A stretch of DNA of 64,000 nt. Source: Sediminicola sp037203765 (lineage in GTDB: Bacteria > Bacteroidota > Bacteroidia > Flavobacteriales > Flavobacteriaceae). A program made the translations under genes and the position numbers. Below are positions 18,736 through 27,140 of this stretch, in pieces. The stretch is from the NCBI RefSeq assembly GCF_037203765.1, contig NZ_JBBCAS010000002.1, forward strand, positions 62,001-126,000, written 5' to 3'. The notes under the pieces are model-generated. The model saw nothing but the letters and a program-made list of their open reading frames with translations. It was not told where the DNA came from and searched no databases. Numbering within the stretch: position 1 is the first letter of the stretch; each line of letters opens with the position of its first letter.

Positions 18736-19512
18736 CTAATGTTGTTTCATATCACTGCGGACCATCAGGTAAAAGGCATCAAAGTTGGGATGGACTTTTA
18801 CCAGAAGAGCCTCTCCAGAACTAATTTTGCCCACGGCCCTGATTCTTTCCGGTACGATCTGATGGGTCTTGGATAAATAATCCACAAGGGCACCTGCACG
18901 TCTTGTTGCCATGTCCAATCCTGTCCCGTTAGTGGAATTCCCTTCCACGGTAATGAACATGGATCTATGGGCTTTTAGGACGGTCGCCAATTTTTTAAGA
19001 AGGGGAGTGGCATCGGTTGCTATCTTAACATTCGAGGCATTCGCCCCAAATAAGATACCCTTATCCATCTTGATGGCCACAGCGCCATTTTCTACTTTTA
19101 TTTCGGCTTCCTCTCCAAAAGACTTTTTGAAATCGGTCAATAACAGCAAGGCCGTAGAATCATTGGCATTCAAGGTTTCGTTGATGGTCTTTAATTTAGC
19201 TTCTTTTTCCCTGAGGCTTTCCAGAGCGCGACCAATATTGTCCGTTTTTTGGGTAGAGGCCTCCATAAAAGTACTCATGTTCTTCAATAACTGGGCATTG
19301 GTGACCTTCAGATCCTCTAGCTGTGCTTCGAAAGACTCAGCCCTGGCCAGACTGATATTTTCCCTTTTCTTGGATTCTGATAAAGCCGTTTGTGTAGTGG
19401 AAAGGGTTTCTTTCAGACTTTCAATTTCTGCTTGTAGCTCTTTTTTGTTTTGCGCAGTTAGGACAAATGATGTTGATAATAGTATTAATAATGTTGCGTA
19501 AACTTTATTCAT
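18736..19512 (-). CDS. OmpA-family-like envelope protein with altered peptidoglycan-binding site
   Basis: Exported protein of 258 residues (signal MNKVYATLLILLSTSFVLTAQ). A coiled coil (about 22-115) precedes a C-terminal OmpA-like domain (about 130-258). It is a paralogue of the OmpA lipoprotein at 24612-25463, with the same order of blocks. The peptidoglycan-contact Asp of the GHTD motif is replaced (GNST, 191-194) while the arginine of the RRA block is kept, and the NRR tail motif is absent. The domain may have lost or changed diaminopimelate binding. It has no lipobox. The start is ATG 19512, and an ATG four codons earlier precedes no better signal. A terminator-like hairpin lies just upstream. 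Confidence 0.75.
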   Translation of the reverse strand: MNKVYATLLILLSTSFVLTAQNKKELQAEIESLKETLSTTQTALSESKKRENISLARAESFEAQLEDLKVTNAQLLKNMSTFMEASTQKTDNIGRALESLREKEAKLKTINETLNANDSTALLLLTDFKKSFGEEAEIKVENGAVAIKMDKGILFGANASNVKIATDATPLLKKLATVLKAHRSMFITVEGNSTNGTGLDMATRRAGALVDYLSKTHQIVPERIRAVGKISSGEALLVKVHPNFDAFYLMVRSDMKQH

Positions 19513-19526
19513 TGCAAGATCCATTT

Positions 19527-19557
19527 AAAAAAATAAGGCGCCACAAAAGTAGCGCCT
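19527..19557 (-). terminator. Terminator between the M20 and OmpA-like genes, overlapping a -7-like box
   Basis: Read on the minus strand, AGGCGCTAC pairs with GTGGCGCCT (one G-U pair) around a TTTT loop and is followed by TATTTTTTT. The loop region also reads TACTTTTG, a match to the -7 consensus TAnnTTTG, at 19544-19551. It lies 19 bases after the M20 stop and 14 before the OmpA-like start. Confidence 0.7.
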
Positions 19558-19576
19558 ATTTCCAATTTTGAAAATT

Positions 19577-20860
19577 TTATTTTGCAGCGGCATCGAGATA
19601 GTCCAAACTCATCTGAGTCAGTGTTTTAACCCCCAAAAGCAAGCCACTGTCATCTATAAGAAAATCGGGTGTATGGTGCGGGAAGGCATCTTTGTTGCCA
19701 GGAGTCATTCCCCCCAAAAAGAAATAAAACCCGGGAACTACTTTTTGGAAATAGGAGAAATCCTCTGCTCCCGTTACGGCCTTTTGTAACAATACATTAT
19801 CGGTTCCAGCCACCTTTTGCATGGTTGGAAGCATTTGGGCCACCAAATCTGGGTCGTTATAGGTAATTTCGGTACTATTGGTAATTTCAATGGTAGCATC
19901 ACCTCCATAGGCTTTTGCCAAGGCAGGAACCATTTCTTTCATGCGCCTATTGATCAAGGCCTGCATGTCATAATCCAACGTACGGATGGTACCGATCATT
20001 TCGGCACTTTCGGGAATAATATTAAAGCGTACCCCACTATTGATCTTACCCACCGTTATTACAGCAGCCTCATTGGTCAGTTCAGCTTCCCTACTGATAA
20101 TGGTCTGCAGTCCATCAATAATTTTTGCACTGATCACGATCGGATCTACCCCGGACCATGGCTGAGAACCGTGGCTCTGTTTTCCTTTTACATTGATTAC
20201 AAAACGCTGGGCCGCAGCCATAGTTCCACCCGCTTTATAGCGAATAGTACCTACCGGAGTGGCCGAATTTATATGTAGCCCGAATATGGCATCTACTTTA
20301 GGATTTTCCATAACCCCTTCCTTGATCATCAAGGAAGCACCACCTTCCTCACCCGGAGGAGCACCTTCTTCAGCAGGTTGAAAAATGAACTTCACCGTAC
20401 CGCGAATCTGGTCCTTGTTTTTGGAAAGAACCTCGGCAACCCCCATTAATATAGCGGTATGCGTGTCGTGGCCACACGCATGCATGACACCTACTTTTTC
20501 TCCCAAAAATTCGGTGGTTACCGTGGATTTGTAGGGAAGGTCGTTACGCTCAACCACTGGTAGGGCGTCAATATCTGCCCGCAGTGCCACCACTTTGCCA
20601 GGGAGATTTCCTTTGAGGATACCCACAACTCCGGTTTTGGCTACCCCAGTCTGAACTTGGATGCCCAAGGATTTGAGGTGCGCCGCAATTTTCTCGGCCG
20701 TTTTGTACTCACGGTTCGATAATTCTGGATTTTTATGGAAATCCCTTCTCCATTCAATGACTTTGTTTTCAACGGACTTGTACTGTGCGTCCAAACTAGG
20801 TCCTTGCGCAGTAGCAATTCCCCCGAGAAGTATAAGTCCTAAAAATGCTTTGTTTTTCAT
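19577..20860 (-). CDS. Exported M20-family amidohydrolase (peptidase M20D)
   Basis: Metal-dependent amidohydrolase of 427 residues related to hippurate and IAA-amino-acid hydrolases. It begins with a signal peptide (AFLGLILLGGIATAQ), so it acts outside the cytoplasm. The metal-binding HACGHDTH and FQPAEEG motifs are present, as are a lid/dimerisation domain in the middle (about 215-330) and VTGAEDFSYF near the C-terminus. It probably cleaves N-acyl amino acids or similar amides. It lies 11 bases after the exported DsrE gene in the same leftward operon and ends before a terminator. Confidence 0.88.
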   Translation of the reverse strand: MKNKAFLGLILLGGIATAQGPSLDAQYKSVENKVIEWRRDFHKNPELSNREYKTAEKIAAHLKSLGIQVQTGVAKTGVVGILKGNLPGKVVALRADIDALPVVERNDLPYKSTVTTEFLGEKVGVMHACGHDTHTAILMGVAEVLSKNKDQIRGTVKFIFQPAEEGAPPGEEGGASLMIKEGVMENPKVDAIFGLHINSATPVGTIRYKAGGTMAAAQRFVINVKGKQSHGSQPWSGVDPIVISAKIIDGLQTIISREAELTNEAAVITVGKINSGVRFNIIPESAEMIGTIRTLDYDMQALINRRMKEMVPALAKAYGGDATIEITNSTEITYNDPDLVAQMLPTMQKVAGTDNVLLQKAVTGAEDFSYFQKVVPGFYFFLGGMTPGNKDAFPHHTPDFLIDDSGLLLGVKTLTQMSLDYLDAAAK

Positions 20861-20871
20861 ATGGTGTTAAA

Positions 20872-21417
20872 TTATAATTTTAAAATGGTATACCCTTCTC
20901 CATCGAGCTGGATCAGAGCTGTCATGGCCGAAAGGGAGATCTGTACCCCAGGGATCAGTTCTGTTCTCTCGAAACCTCTTGATGCAGCGGACTGGCCGCA
21001 CATAATTATCTGTACATCGGCCTTCAACAATGCCTCTATCAATTGGTAATTAGGGTTGTCTACTTGGTATCGCTTTTGATAGGCGGTATTGTTCAAAAGG
21101 TCTTTCCCGGCCTTACTGTGTACCACCATGGCCACTTTTAACTGCTTTTTTGGTATTCCGCTCTGGGCATGCATATTCAAAAACCGGGCAGCCGTTTCTA
21201 TGGAGAGATTAAGTTCCCCCATTTCTTCGGAGCTACTGGTCACATCAAAAACCACCTTGAACTCCTTTTGAGTATCAAGTTTAAACTCGGGATTATCCAC
21301 CCGAAAGACCTTGCCGAACCCTTCTATGATGGGTCCCGCATTTTTGGACTGGGCAAACACGGTATTGGATAGTATTAAAAGGAAAAAAATGAATAAAGTA
21401 GCTGTAAATATTCTCAT
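20872..21417 (-). CDS. Exported DsrE-family protein
   Basis: Protein of 181 residues with a signal peptide (residues 1-22, ending FAQ) and a DsrE/DsrF-like alpha/beta domain (about 50-180). Typical features are VAMVVHSKAG and the IIMCGQSAASRG segment, with a single conserved cysteine, Cys140. Cytosolic members handle protein-bound sulfur. Here export suggests a periplasmic redox or sulfur role, which is inference. It is the first gene of a leftward pair with the M20 amidohydrolase. Confidence 0.8.
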   Translation of the reverse strand: MRIFTATLFIFFLLILSNTVFAQSKNAGPIIEGFGKVFRVDNPEFKLDTQKEFKVVFDVTSSSEEMGELNLSIETAARFLNMHAQSGIPKKQLKVAMVVHSKAGKDLLNNTAYQKRYQVDNPNYQLIEALLKADVQIIMCGQSAASRGFERTELIPGVQISLSAMTALIQLDGEGYTILKL

Positions 21418-21554
21418 GGCAGGAAGTTAAAACGCTAAATATATTTAAAAATCAGAAGACACCCTGTTAATGTTCATAATAATTAAAGTATGATTTTAGG
21501 ATAAAGTTATTTATGGTTAATTTCACAGTTCCTTAGGATTTAAACCAAAACACA

Positions 21555-23879
21555 TTGGAAAAATATTTAAAAGTTCTGAATGAGGCTCAAAAAGCGCCAG
21601 TTCTGCACAAGGATGGTGCATTAATGGTAATTGCTGGTGCCGGTTCAGGAAAAACAAGGGTACTGACCTACCGAATTGCTTATTTGATGGACCAAGGGGT
21701 TGATTCCTTCAATATTCTCGCCCTGACATTTACAAATAAGGCGGCACGGGAAATGAAGAAGCGTATTGCCGAAATTGTTGGTAGTTCCGAAGCGAAAAAT
21801 CTGTGGATGGGAACCTTCCATTCTGTTTTTGCCAAGCTTTTGCGATTTGAAGCCGATAAATTGGGGTACCCGAGCAATTTTACCATTTATGACACTCAAG
21901 ACTCCCAACGTCTCATCGCCTCCATTATTAAAGAAATGGGGTTGGACAAGGATATTTATAAATACAAGCAGATACAGAATAGGATATCTTCCTATAAGAA
22001 CAGTCTTATAACCGTCAAAGCCTATTTCAACAACCCTGAGCTCGTAGAGGCCGATGCCATGGCAAAACGTCCCAGGACAGGGGAAATCTACAAGAATTAC
22101 GTAGATCGTTGTTTTAAGGCAGGTGCTATGGATTTTGATGACCTTCTGTTGAAAACCAATGAATTGCTCAGCAGATTCCCAGAGGTTTTGATGAAGTATC
22201 AGAACAGGTTTAAATATATATTGGTGGATGAGTACCAGGATACGAACCACTCACAATATTTGATTGTCAAGGCCCTTTCCGATCGCTTCCAGAATATTTG
22301 TGTGGTAGGTGATGATGCTCAGAGTATCTATTCGTTCCGAGGGGCCAATATCAATAACATCCTCAATTTCCAAAAGGATTACGAGAATGTAGCCATGTAT
22401 CGCTTGGAACAGAATTATCGTTCTACCAAGAATATTGTGAATGCAGCCAATTCCATCATTGCCAAAAATACCAAGCAACTTGAAAAAGTAGTGTGGACGG
22501 CCAATGATGATGGACCACCAATTAAATTGCACAGAAGTACCACCGATGCAGAAGAAGGAAGGTTTGTTGCCGAATCCATTTTTGAACACCGGATGCAGGA
22601 ACAACTGCTCAATGGCAGTTTTGCCGTACTCTACAGGACCAACTCCCAATCTCGTTCCATAGAGGACGGACTGCGGAAGCGTGATATTCCCTACAGGATT
22701 TATGGTGGACTATCATTCTATCAGCGCAAGGAGATCAAAGATGTACTCAGTTATCTGCGCTTGGTCCTAAATCCAAAAGATGAAGAAGCCCTAAAACGTG
22801 TTATCAATTTCCCGGCAAGGGGAATTGGGCAGAGTACGATGGACAAGTTGTTGGTGGCTGCAAACCATTATGGGCGCTCCATTTTTGAGGTAATGGAAAA
22901 CCTAGATAAAATAGATCTCAAGATCAATTCGGGTACCAAACGAAAATTGGAGGATTTTGTAACGATGATCAAGAGTTTTCAGATCACCAATGAGTCCTAT
23001 GACGCCTTTGCCATTGCGGAACATGTTTCCAAAAAGACCGGATTGTTGTTGGAGTTTAAAAAGGATGGTACGCCAGAGGGTATTGCCAAAATGGAGAACA
23101 TTGAGGAATTGCTCAATGGAATGAAGGATTTTGTGGAAGGACAAAAAGAAATTGCCGATGCCACGGGAAACCTGTCCGAATTTATGGAGGATGTTGCCCT
23201 TGCCACAGATCTGGACAAGGATACCGCAGATGAGGATAGGGTAGCACTGATGACCGTGCATATGGCCAAAGGTCTGGAGTTCCCTTTCGTGTATATAGTA
23301 GGGATGGAAGAGGATCTTTTTCCTTCGGCCATGAGTATGAATACCAGAAGTGAACTGGAGGAAGAACGCAGATTGTTCTATGTGGCCCTGACTCGGGCCG
23401 AGAAGCAAGCGTACCTGACCTATACCCAGAGCAGGTATAGATGGGGTAAACTCGTCGATGCGGAACCCAGTAGGTTTTTGGAGGAGATAGATGAACAATA
23501 TATTGAGAACTTGACTCCGGTAGATAACTATCGCTATAAGTCCTTTATCAATACAGATATTTTTGGGGACGTGGACAAGAGCAAACTCAGACAGGTGAAG
23601 CCACAGTCGGGGACACCACCCACAAGTCATAAGCCCAATGAGAATCAGCTTAGAAAATTACGTAAATTGAAACCAGAATTGGCTACCCCGGTGGGAAATA
23701 CCAATGAGGTAGATCCCAATTTGGCGGAAGGATCCTTGGTGAACCATACTCGTTTTGGAAGAGGGACTGTTTTAAAAATAGAAGGAATAGGCAACGATAA
23801 GAAGGCAGAAATAAAGTTTGATAAAGGGGACATTAAGAAACTTCTGCTCCGTTTCGCTAAATTGGAGGTCCTATCCTAA
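21555..23879 (+). CDS. uvrD: UvrD/PcrA-family DNA helicase
   Basis: Superfamily 1A 3'-5' DNA helicase of 774 residues for nucleotide-excision repair and removal of protein-DNA blocks. Motifs in order are Q motif LNEAQ, Walker A AGAGSGKT, Walker B VDEYQDTN, DDAQSIYSFRGA, QNYRS, TVHMAKGLE and VALTRAE. The C-terminal 49 residues (726-774, starting GSLVNHTRFGRG) form a Tudor/SH3-like tail as in PcrA. The start is TTG at 21555: a stop codon lies in frame at 21534-21536, and the next ATG falls after the Q motif. It is followed by a YrdC/Sua5 gene 16 bases later. Confidence 0.95.
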   Translation: MEKYLKVLNEAQKAPVLHKDGALMVIAGAGSGKTRVLTYRIAYLMDQGVDSFNILALTFTNKAAREMKKRIAEIVGSSEAKNLWMGTFHSVFAKLLRFEADKLGYPSNFTIYDTQDSQRLIASIIKEMGLDKDIYKYKQIQNRISSYKNSLITVKAYFNNPELVEADAMAKRPRTGEIYKNYVDRCFKAGAMDFDDLLLKTNELLSRFPEVLMKYQNRFKYILVDEYQDTNHSQYLIVKALSDRFQNICVVGDDAQSIYSFRGANINNILNFQKDYENVAMYRLEQNYRSTKNIVNAANSIIAKNTKQLEKVVWTANDDGPPIKLHRSTTDAEEGRFVAESIFEHRMQEQLLNGSFAVLYRTNSQSRSIEDGLRKRDIPYRIYGGLSFYQRKEIKDVLSYLRLVLNPKDEEALKRVINFPARGIGQSTMDKLLVAANHYGRSIFEVMENLDKIDLKINSGTKRKLEDFVTMIKSFQITNESYDAFAIAEHVSKKTGLLLEFKKDGTPEGIAKMENIEELLNGMKDFVEGQKEIADATGNLSEFMEDVALATDLDKDTADEDRVALMTVHMAKGLEFPFVYIVGMEEDLFPSAMSMNTRSELEEERRLFYVALTRAEKQAYLTYTQSRYRWGKLVDAEPSRFLEEIDEQYIENLTPVDNYRYKSFINTDIFGDVDKSKLRQVKPQSGTPPTSHKPNENQLRKLRKLKPELATPVGNTNEVDPNLAEGSLVNHTRFGRGTVLKIEGIGNDKKAEIKFDKGDIKKLLLRFAKLEVLS

Positions 23880-23895
23880 AAAAATAGGTAGAAAA

Positions 23896-24516
23896 ATGGC
23901 AGAATTTATAAAAATATATCCGGAAAATCCTAACCCTAAAGAAATCAAGAAAGTAGTTGACGTTCTTAGAAAAGGAGGCTTGGTCATTTACCCAACAGAT
24001 ACGGTTTATGGTTTGGGTTGTGACATAACCAACACAAGAGCGCTAGAAAAGATAGCAAGAATTAAAGGTATTAAGCTGGACAAAGCCAATTTTTCCTTTA
24101 TATGTGCGGATCTTAGCAACCTGTCCGATTATGTGCGTCAAATTGATACTGCTACGTTTAAAATATTAAAAAGGGCCCTTCCTGGGCCATATACTTTCAT
24201 TCTACCGGGAAATAACAACCTTCCCAAGGAATTTAAAAAGAAGAAAACTGTAGGTATAAGAGTGCCGGATAATTCCATAGCCAAGGCTTTGGTCGAGGCA
24301 CTGGGTAATCCCATTGTATCTACTTCTATACGAGATGAGGATGAGCTTTTGGAATATACCACAGATCCAGAACTGATTTTGGAAAAATGGGATAATCTGG
24401 TAGATATTGTTATTGATGGTGGTTATGGGGATAATGTTGCCTCCACTATTATAGACCTGTCCGACGGTGAGCCCCAAGTAATCAGGGAAGGCAAGGGAAG
24501 CTTGGATATTCTCTAA
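23896..24516 (+). CDS. L-threonylcarbamoyladenylate synthase-type protein (Sua5/YciO/YrdC)
   Basis: YrdC-fold protein of 206 residues. The signatures VIYPTDTVYGLGCD, IKGIKLDKANFSF, the GPYTFILPG block, VGIRVPD and PIVSTSIR match the family that makes threonylcarbamoyl-AMP for t6A37 of tRNA. The YciO subgroup is similar and its function is less certain. ATG 23896 (MAEFIKIYPEN) is chosen; the frame upstream overlaps the helicase end without family similarity. It lies in the same direction and 16 bases after uvrD, so probably in one transcript. Confidence 0.85.
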   Translation: MAEFIKIYPENPNPKEIKKVVDVLRKGGLVIYPTDTVYGLGCDITNTRALEKIARIKGIKLDKANFSFICADLSNLSDYVRQIDTATFKILKRALPGPYTFILPGNNNLPKEFKKKKTVGIRVPDNSIAKALVEALGNPIVSTSIRDEDELLEYTTDPELILEKWDNLVDIVIDGGYGDNVASTIIDLSDGEPQVIREGKGSLDIL

Positions 24517-24561
24517 ACTTCAATAGCAAACACTTGTTTATGTGATGATTTAAAGGCATAA

Positions 24562-24592
24562 AAAAAGCCGCAACTAAAAGTTGCGGCTTTTT
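24562..24592. terminator. Bidirectional terminator
   Basis: AAAAAGCCGCAACT pairs with AGTTGCGGCTTTTT around a short AA loop. A and T runs on either side serve the convergent YrdC and OmpA lipoprotein genes. Confidence 0.9.
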
Positions 24593-24611
24593 AATTGTAT
24601 TAAAACAATTC

Positions 24612-25463
24612 TTATTTGTTGATCTTAGGATCTTTCATTCCTTCTTCGATCATGCTGTAGAATTGGTCAATTTTAGGAAGAACTACAATTCTTGTTCTTC
24701 TGTTTTTAGCTTTATCAGTAGAGGATACTGGTACATACTCACCTCTACCTGCTGCAGTCATACGAGCTGGATTAACTCCAAAATCTTTTTGCAAGATACG
24801 AACAACAGCTGTTGCTCTCTTAACACTTAGATCCCAGTTGTCCAAAAGAACTCCACTGCTGTAAGGCACTGTATCAGTGTGACCTTCAACCATAAATTCG
24901 AAATCTGGCTTGTTGTTTACTACTTTAGCAACTTTACCCAAAACTTCTTTAGCTCTGCTAGTTACGTTGTAGCTACCACTGCTGAACAATAATTTGTCAG
25001 AAATAGAAACAAAAACAACACCTTTTTCAACACTGATTTCGATATCCTCATCATCCAAGTTGCCAAGAACACCTTTTAAACTTTGTACCAATGCCAAGTT
25101 TACAGAATCTCTTCTAGTAATAGCGTCGTTCAATTTTCTAATGGTAAGGTCTTTTTCTTTTAAGCTTTCCAAAGATTTCTCTAAGTTATCGGCACCTTTG
25201 CTAGTTAATGTAGTTAGGTTACCCATGTTGTTGATCAAATCCTGGTTGTTTGCTTTAAGGAATGCATTTTGGTCTTCCAAAGTCTTCATTCTTGAAGTTG
25301 CAGAAGCTTTTTCCTCTAAACATCCGTTTAATTTAACGGTAGCAGAGTTTAATAAATCTTGAGTTTCTTTCTGCTTTGCTTCTAAATCGGAGTATTTCTT
25401 TTGAGAAACACATGAAGATAACAATAACGCTACCCCTAAACAACCTACTAGTATTTTTTTCAT
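24612..25463 (-). CDS. OmpA-family lipoprotein
   Basis: Envelope lipoprotein of 283 residues (LLLSSC lipobox, Cys18). A long coiled coil (about 22-120) leads to a C-terminal OmpA domain (about 140-270) with the peptidoglycan-binding residues Asp197 in EGHTD and Arg216 in LSVKRA, plus NRRTRI. It should tether the outer membrane to peptidoglycan. The leader is A+T-rich, about 55 bases, and a TAATTTTG -7 match lies at 25521-25528. It is the paralogue of the protein at 18736-19512, which has lost the Asp. Confidence 0.9.
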   Translation of the reverse strand: MKKILVGCLGVALLLSSCVSQKKYSDLEAKQKETQDLLNSATVKLNGCLEEKASATSRMKTLEDQNAFLKANNQDLINNMGNLTTLTSKGADNLEKSLESLKEKDLTIRKLNDAITRRDSVNLALVQSLKGVLGNLDDEDIEISVEKGVVFVSISDKLLFSSGSYNVTSRAKEVLGKVAKVVNNKPDFEFMVEGHTDTVPYSSGVLLDNWDLSVKRATAVVRILQKDFGVNPARMTAAGRGEYVPVSSTDKAKNRRTRIVVLPKIDQFYSMIEEGMKDPKINK

Positions 25464-25520
25464 AATGTTTGTTTTGTTTTTTTGTTCTGATTAATTTTTT
25501 TTTGTTCTATTTATTTAGGC

Positions 25521-25528
25521 CAAAATTA
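25521..25528 (-). promoter_or_regulatory. Putative -7 element of the OmpA lipoprotein gene
   Basis: The minus strand reads TAATTTTG, fitting TAnnTTTG, with a roughly 50-base A+T-rich leader before the start codon. No matching -33 TTG is seen. Confidence 0.4.
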
Positions 25529-25561
25529 TATAAAAACCTAGCGCTTGGATAGGCCATTTAG

Positions 25562-26566
25562 TTAATTTTTTACTAAAGTGTTAAATTTTCGTACTTGATA
25601 TACGAAATGTGACCAAACAATGGATCTTGCAGCGTAGTATTTCTTAAGAAAGTTACTTTTTTCCCGCTTTTTGTACATTTTGCCAAACTGCCTGTAAAAA
25701 CTGAGATGAGCCCTTAATATGGCCCAGCAATGCTTAAATTTCAATTGAAAGATAAAGCGCATTCCGGCCACCCCGTCCAATAATAGTCGAAAGAAGATAA
25801 TTGGGAAGGCCTTTTTTCGGGGTAGATTTTTGGTGATAGAGAACAAAGAGTTCCTAAAATTTAAGTAGGTTTTCTTTGGATTCATATTGCTCAATGTAGA
25901 TCCCCCAAGATGGTAAACATGTGAAGTGCCAACGTAGTAAACCTTATAACCCTTATTTTTTGCCCTCCAACATAGGTCAACTTCCTCCTGATGGGCAAAA
26001 TAATCCTCGTCAAATCCACCTAATTCTTGAAACACCTTATTTTTAATAAACATACACGCCCCCGTGGCCCAGAAAATTTCCTTGAGATCATCATATTGAT
26101 GTTCATCTTTTTCCAAGGCCTGAAAGATTCGCCCCCTACAAAAAGGATATCCCAATTGATCTATAAATCCACCTGCAGCTCCTGCATATTCAAAATAGTC
26201 CTTATTTTTATAATCCAGGATCTTTGGTTGTATGATTGCAGCATCTGGCAATTCTTCAAAGGTCTTTAGAATAGGTTGGAGCCAGTTCGGGGAAACTTCG
26301 ACATCAGAGTTCAGCAAACATAGAATTTCCGCATCTACAAATTTTAAGGCATCATTGTAGCCTTTGGCAAAACCCCCATTTATTTCGTTTTGGATTATCC
26401 TTATATCAGGATACTGTTCTTTGATAAAAGCTATAGAGTTATCTGTAGATGCATTGTCGGCTACATAAATGTCCGCACCTATAGAGTATTTAGTGACAGA
26501 AGGGAGAAATTGTTCCAATAGAGCTTCTCCGTTCCAGTTAAGTATGACAATTGCTATTCTTGACAT
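25562..26566 (-). CDS. Family 2 glycosyltransferase
   Basis: GT-A fold glycosyltransferase of 334 residues, WbbL/rhamnosyltransferase-like. The N-terminal IVILNWNG, VADNASTDNS, NGGFAKGYNDAL and LLNSDVEV (DxD-type metal site) motifs are followed by the acceptor-side FDEDYFAHQEEVDLCWRAK block. A hydrophobic and basic C-terminal part (about 240-334) suggests peripheral membrane association. It probably acts in cell-surface polysaccharide or glycan assembly. The donor sugar is not predictable. It is transcribed leftward behind the orphan nuclease-domain gene, about 100 bases away. Confidence 0.88.
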   Translation of the reverse strand: MSRIAIVILNWNGEALLEQFLPSVTKYSIGADIYVADNASTDNSIAFIKEQYPDIRIIQNEINGGFAKGYNDALKFVDAEILCLLNSDVEVSPNWLQPILKTFEELPDAAIIQPKILDYKNKDYFEYAGAAGGFIDQLGYPFCRGRIFQALEKDEHQYDDLKEIFWATGACMFIKNKVFQELGGFDEDYFAHQEEVDLCWRAKNKGYKVYYVGTSHVYHLGGSTLSNMNPKKTYLNFRNSLFSITKNLPRKKAFPIIFFRLLLDGVAGMRFIFQLKFKHCWAILRAHLSFYRQFGKMYKKREKSNFLKKYYAARSIVWSHFVYQVRKFNTLVKN

Positions 26567-26667
26567 TCATGTCCATGCCGATCCTAGTGCGGCACCTCAT
26601 TTATTTAAGTTATATGGCAAATGTATTTCTTGCCAACCAAATACTGGTACTTTCCAAAGCTCACAAA

Positions 26668-27114
26668 TTAACGGCTAAAATCAGGAATATGCTGTAAAAA
26701 AGTATATTTTTCTTCCTGTAGGTCCATTTTGCAATAATAGTGGTCCTGCCCATTGGTAACTATTAAGTAATTGGCCTTCAATTGCATATTATAGCGGGCA
26801 ATCTGATCAAAAACAGTTTGTGTGATCTTTATTTCAGGAGCTTTGCATTCCACTAAAATTTCAATGGAGCCATCAGAATTGTATACCACCACATCATATC
26901 TTTTGACCATCTCGTTGAGCTTAACCTGCTTTTCAACGTTGATTAGACTATGGGGATACTTTTTATCGGATATTAAGTGATGTACCACATGTTGCCGAAC
27001 CCATTCCTCGGGCTGTAATACCACAAATTTTTTGCGTATAACATCAAATATCTGGACTTTATTTTCGCTATTTTTGAAGCGAAAGTCATATGCCGGAAAG
27101 TTCAGTGGTTGCAT
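26668..27114 (-). CDS. Stand-alone HsdR N-terminal-type (PD-(D/E)XK) nuclease-domain protein
   Basis: Protein of 148 residues corresponding to the type I restriction enzyme HsdR N-terminal domain (HSDR_N) without helicase or coupling domains. The nuclease core residues Asp74 (RYDVVV) and Glu89-x-Lys91 (VECKAP) are all present, with Glu61 upstream, so catalysis is possible. No hsdM or hsdS gene is nearby, so classical restriction is unlikely. It is divergent from holA with only 26 bases between starts. A housekeeping DNA-processing role is inference. Confidence 0.8.
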   Translation of the reverse strand: MQPLNFPAYDFRFKNSENKVQIFDVIRKKFVVLQPEEWVRQHVVHHLISDKKYPHSLINVEKQVKLNEMVKRYDVVVYNSDGSIEILVECKAPEIKITQTVFDQIARYNMQLKANYLIVTNGQDHYYCKMDLQEEKYTFLQHIPDFSR

Positions 27115-27140
27115 AGGGCAAATTTGATGATTTTTTTTGG

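Noticed and set aside
22902..23630. Long open frame (242 codons) on the minus strand inside uvrD
   Set aside because: It lies antisense to a helicase with clear motifs, has no recognisable domain, and its composition is that of reversed coding sequence.
26668..27114. Restriction-modification system
   Set aside because: Only an HsdR-N domain is present, with no methylase, specificity subunit or helicase nearby.
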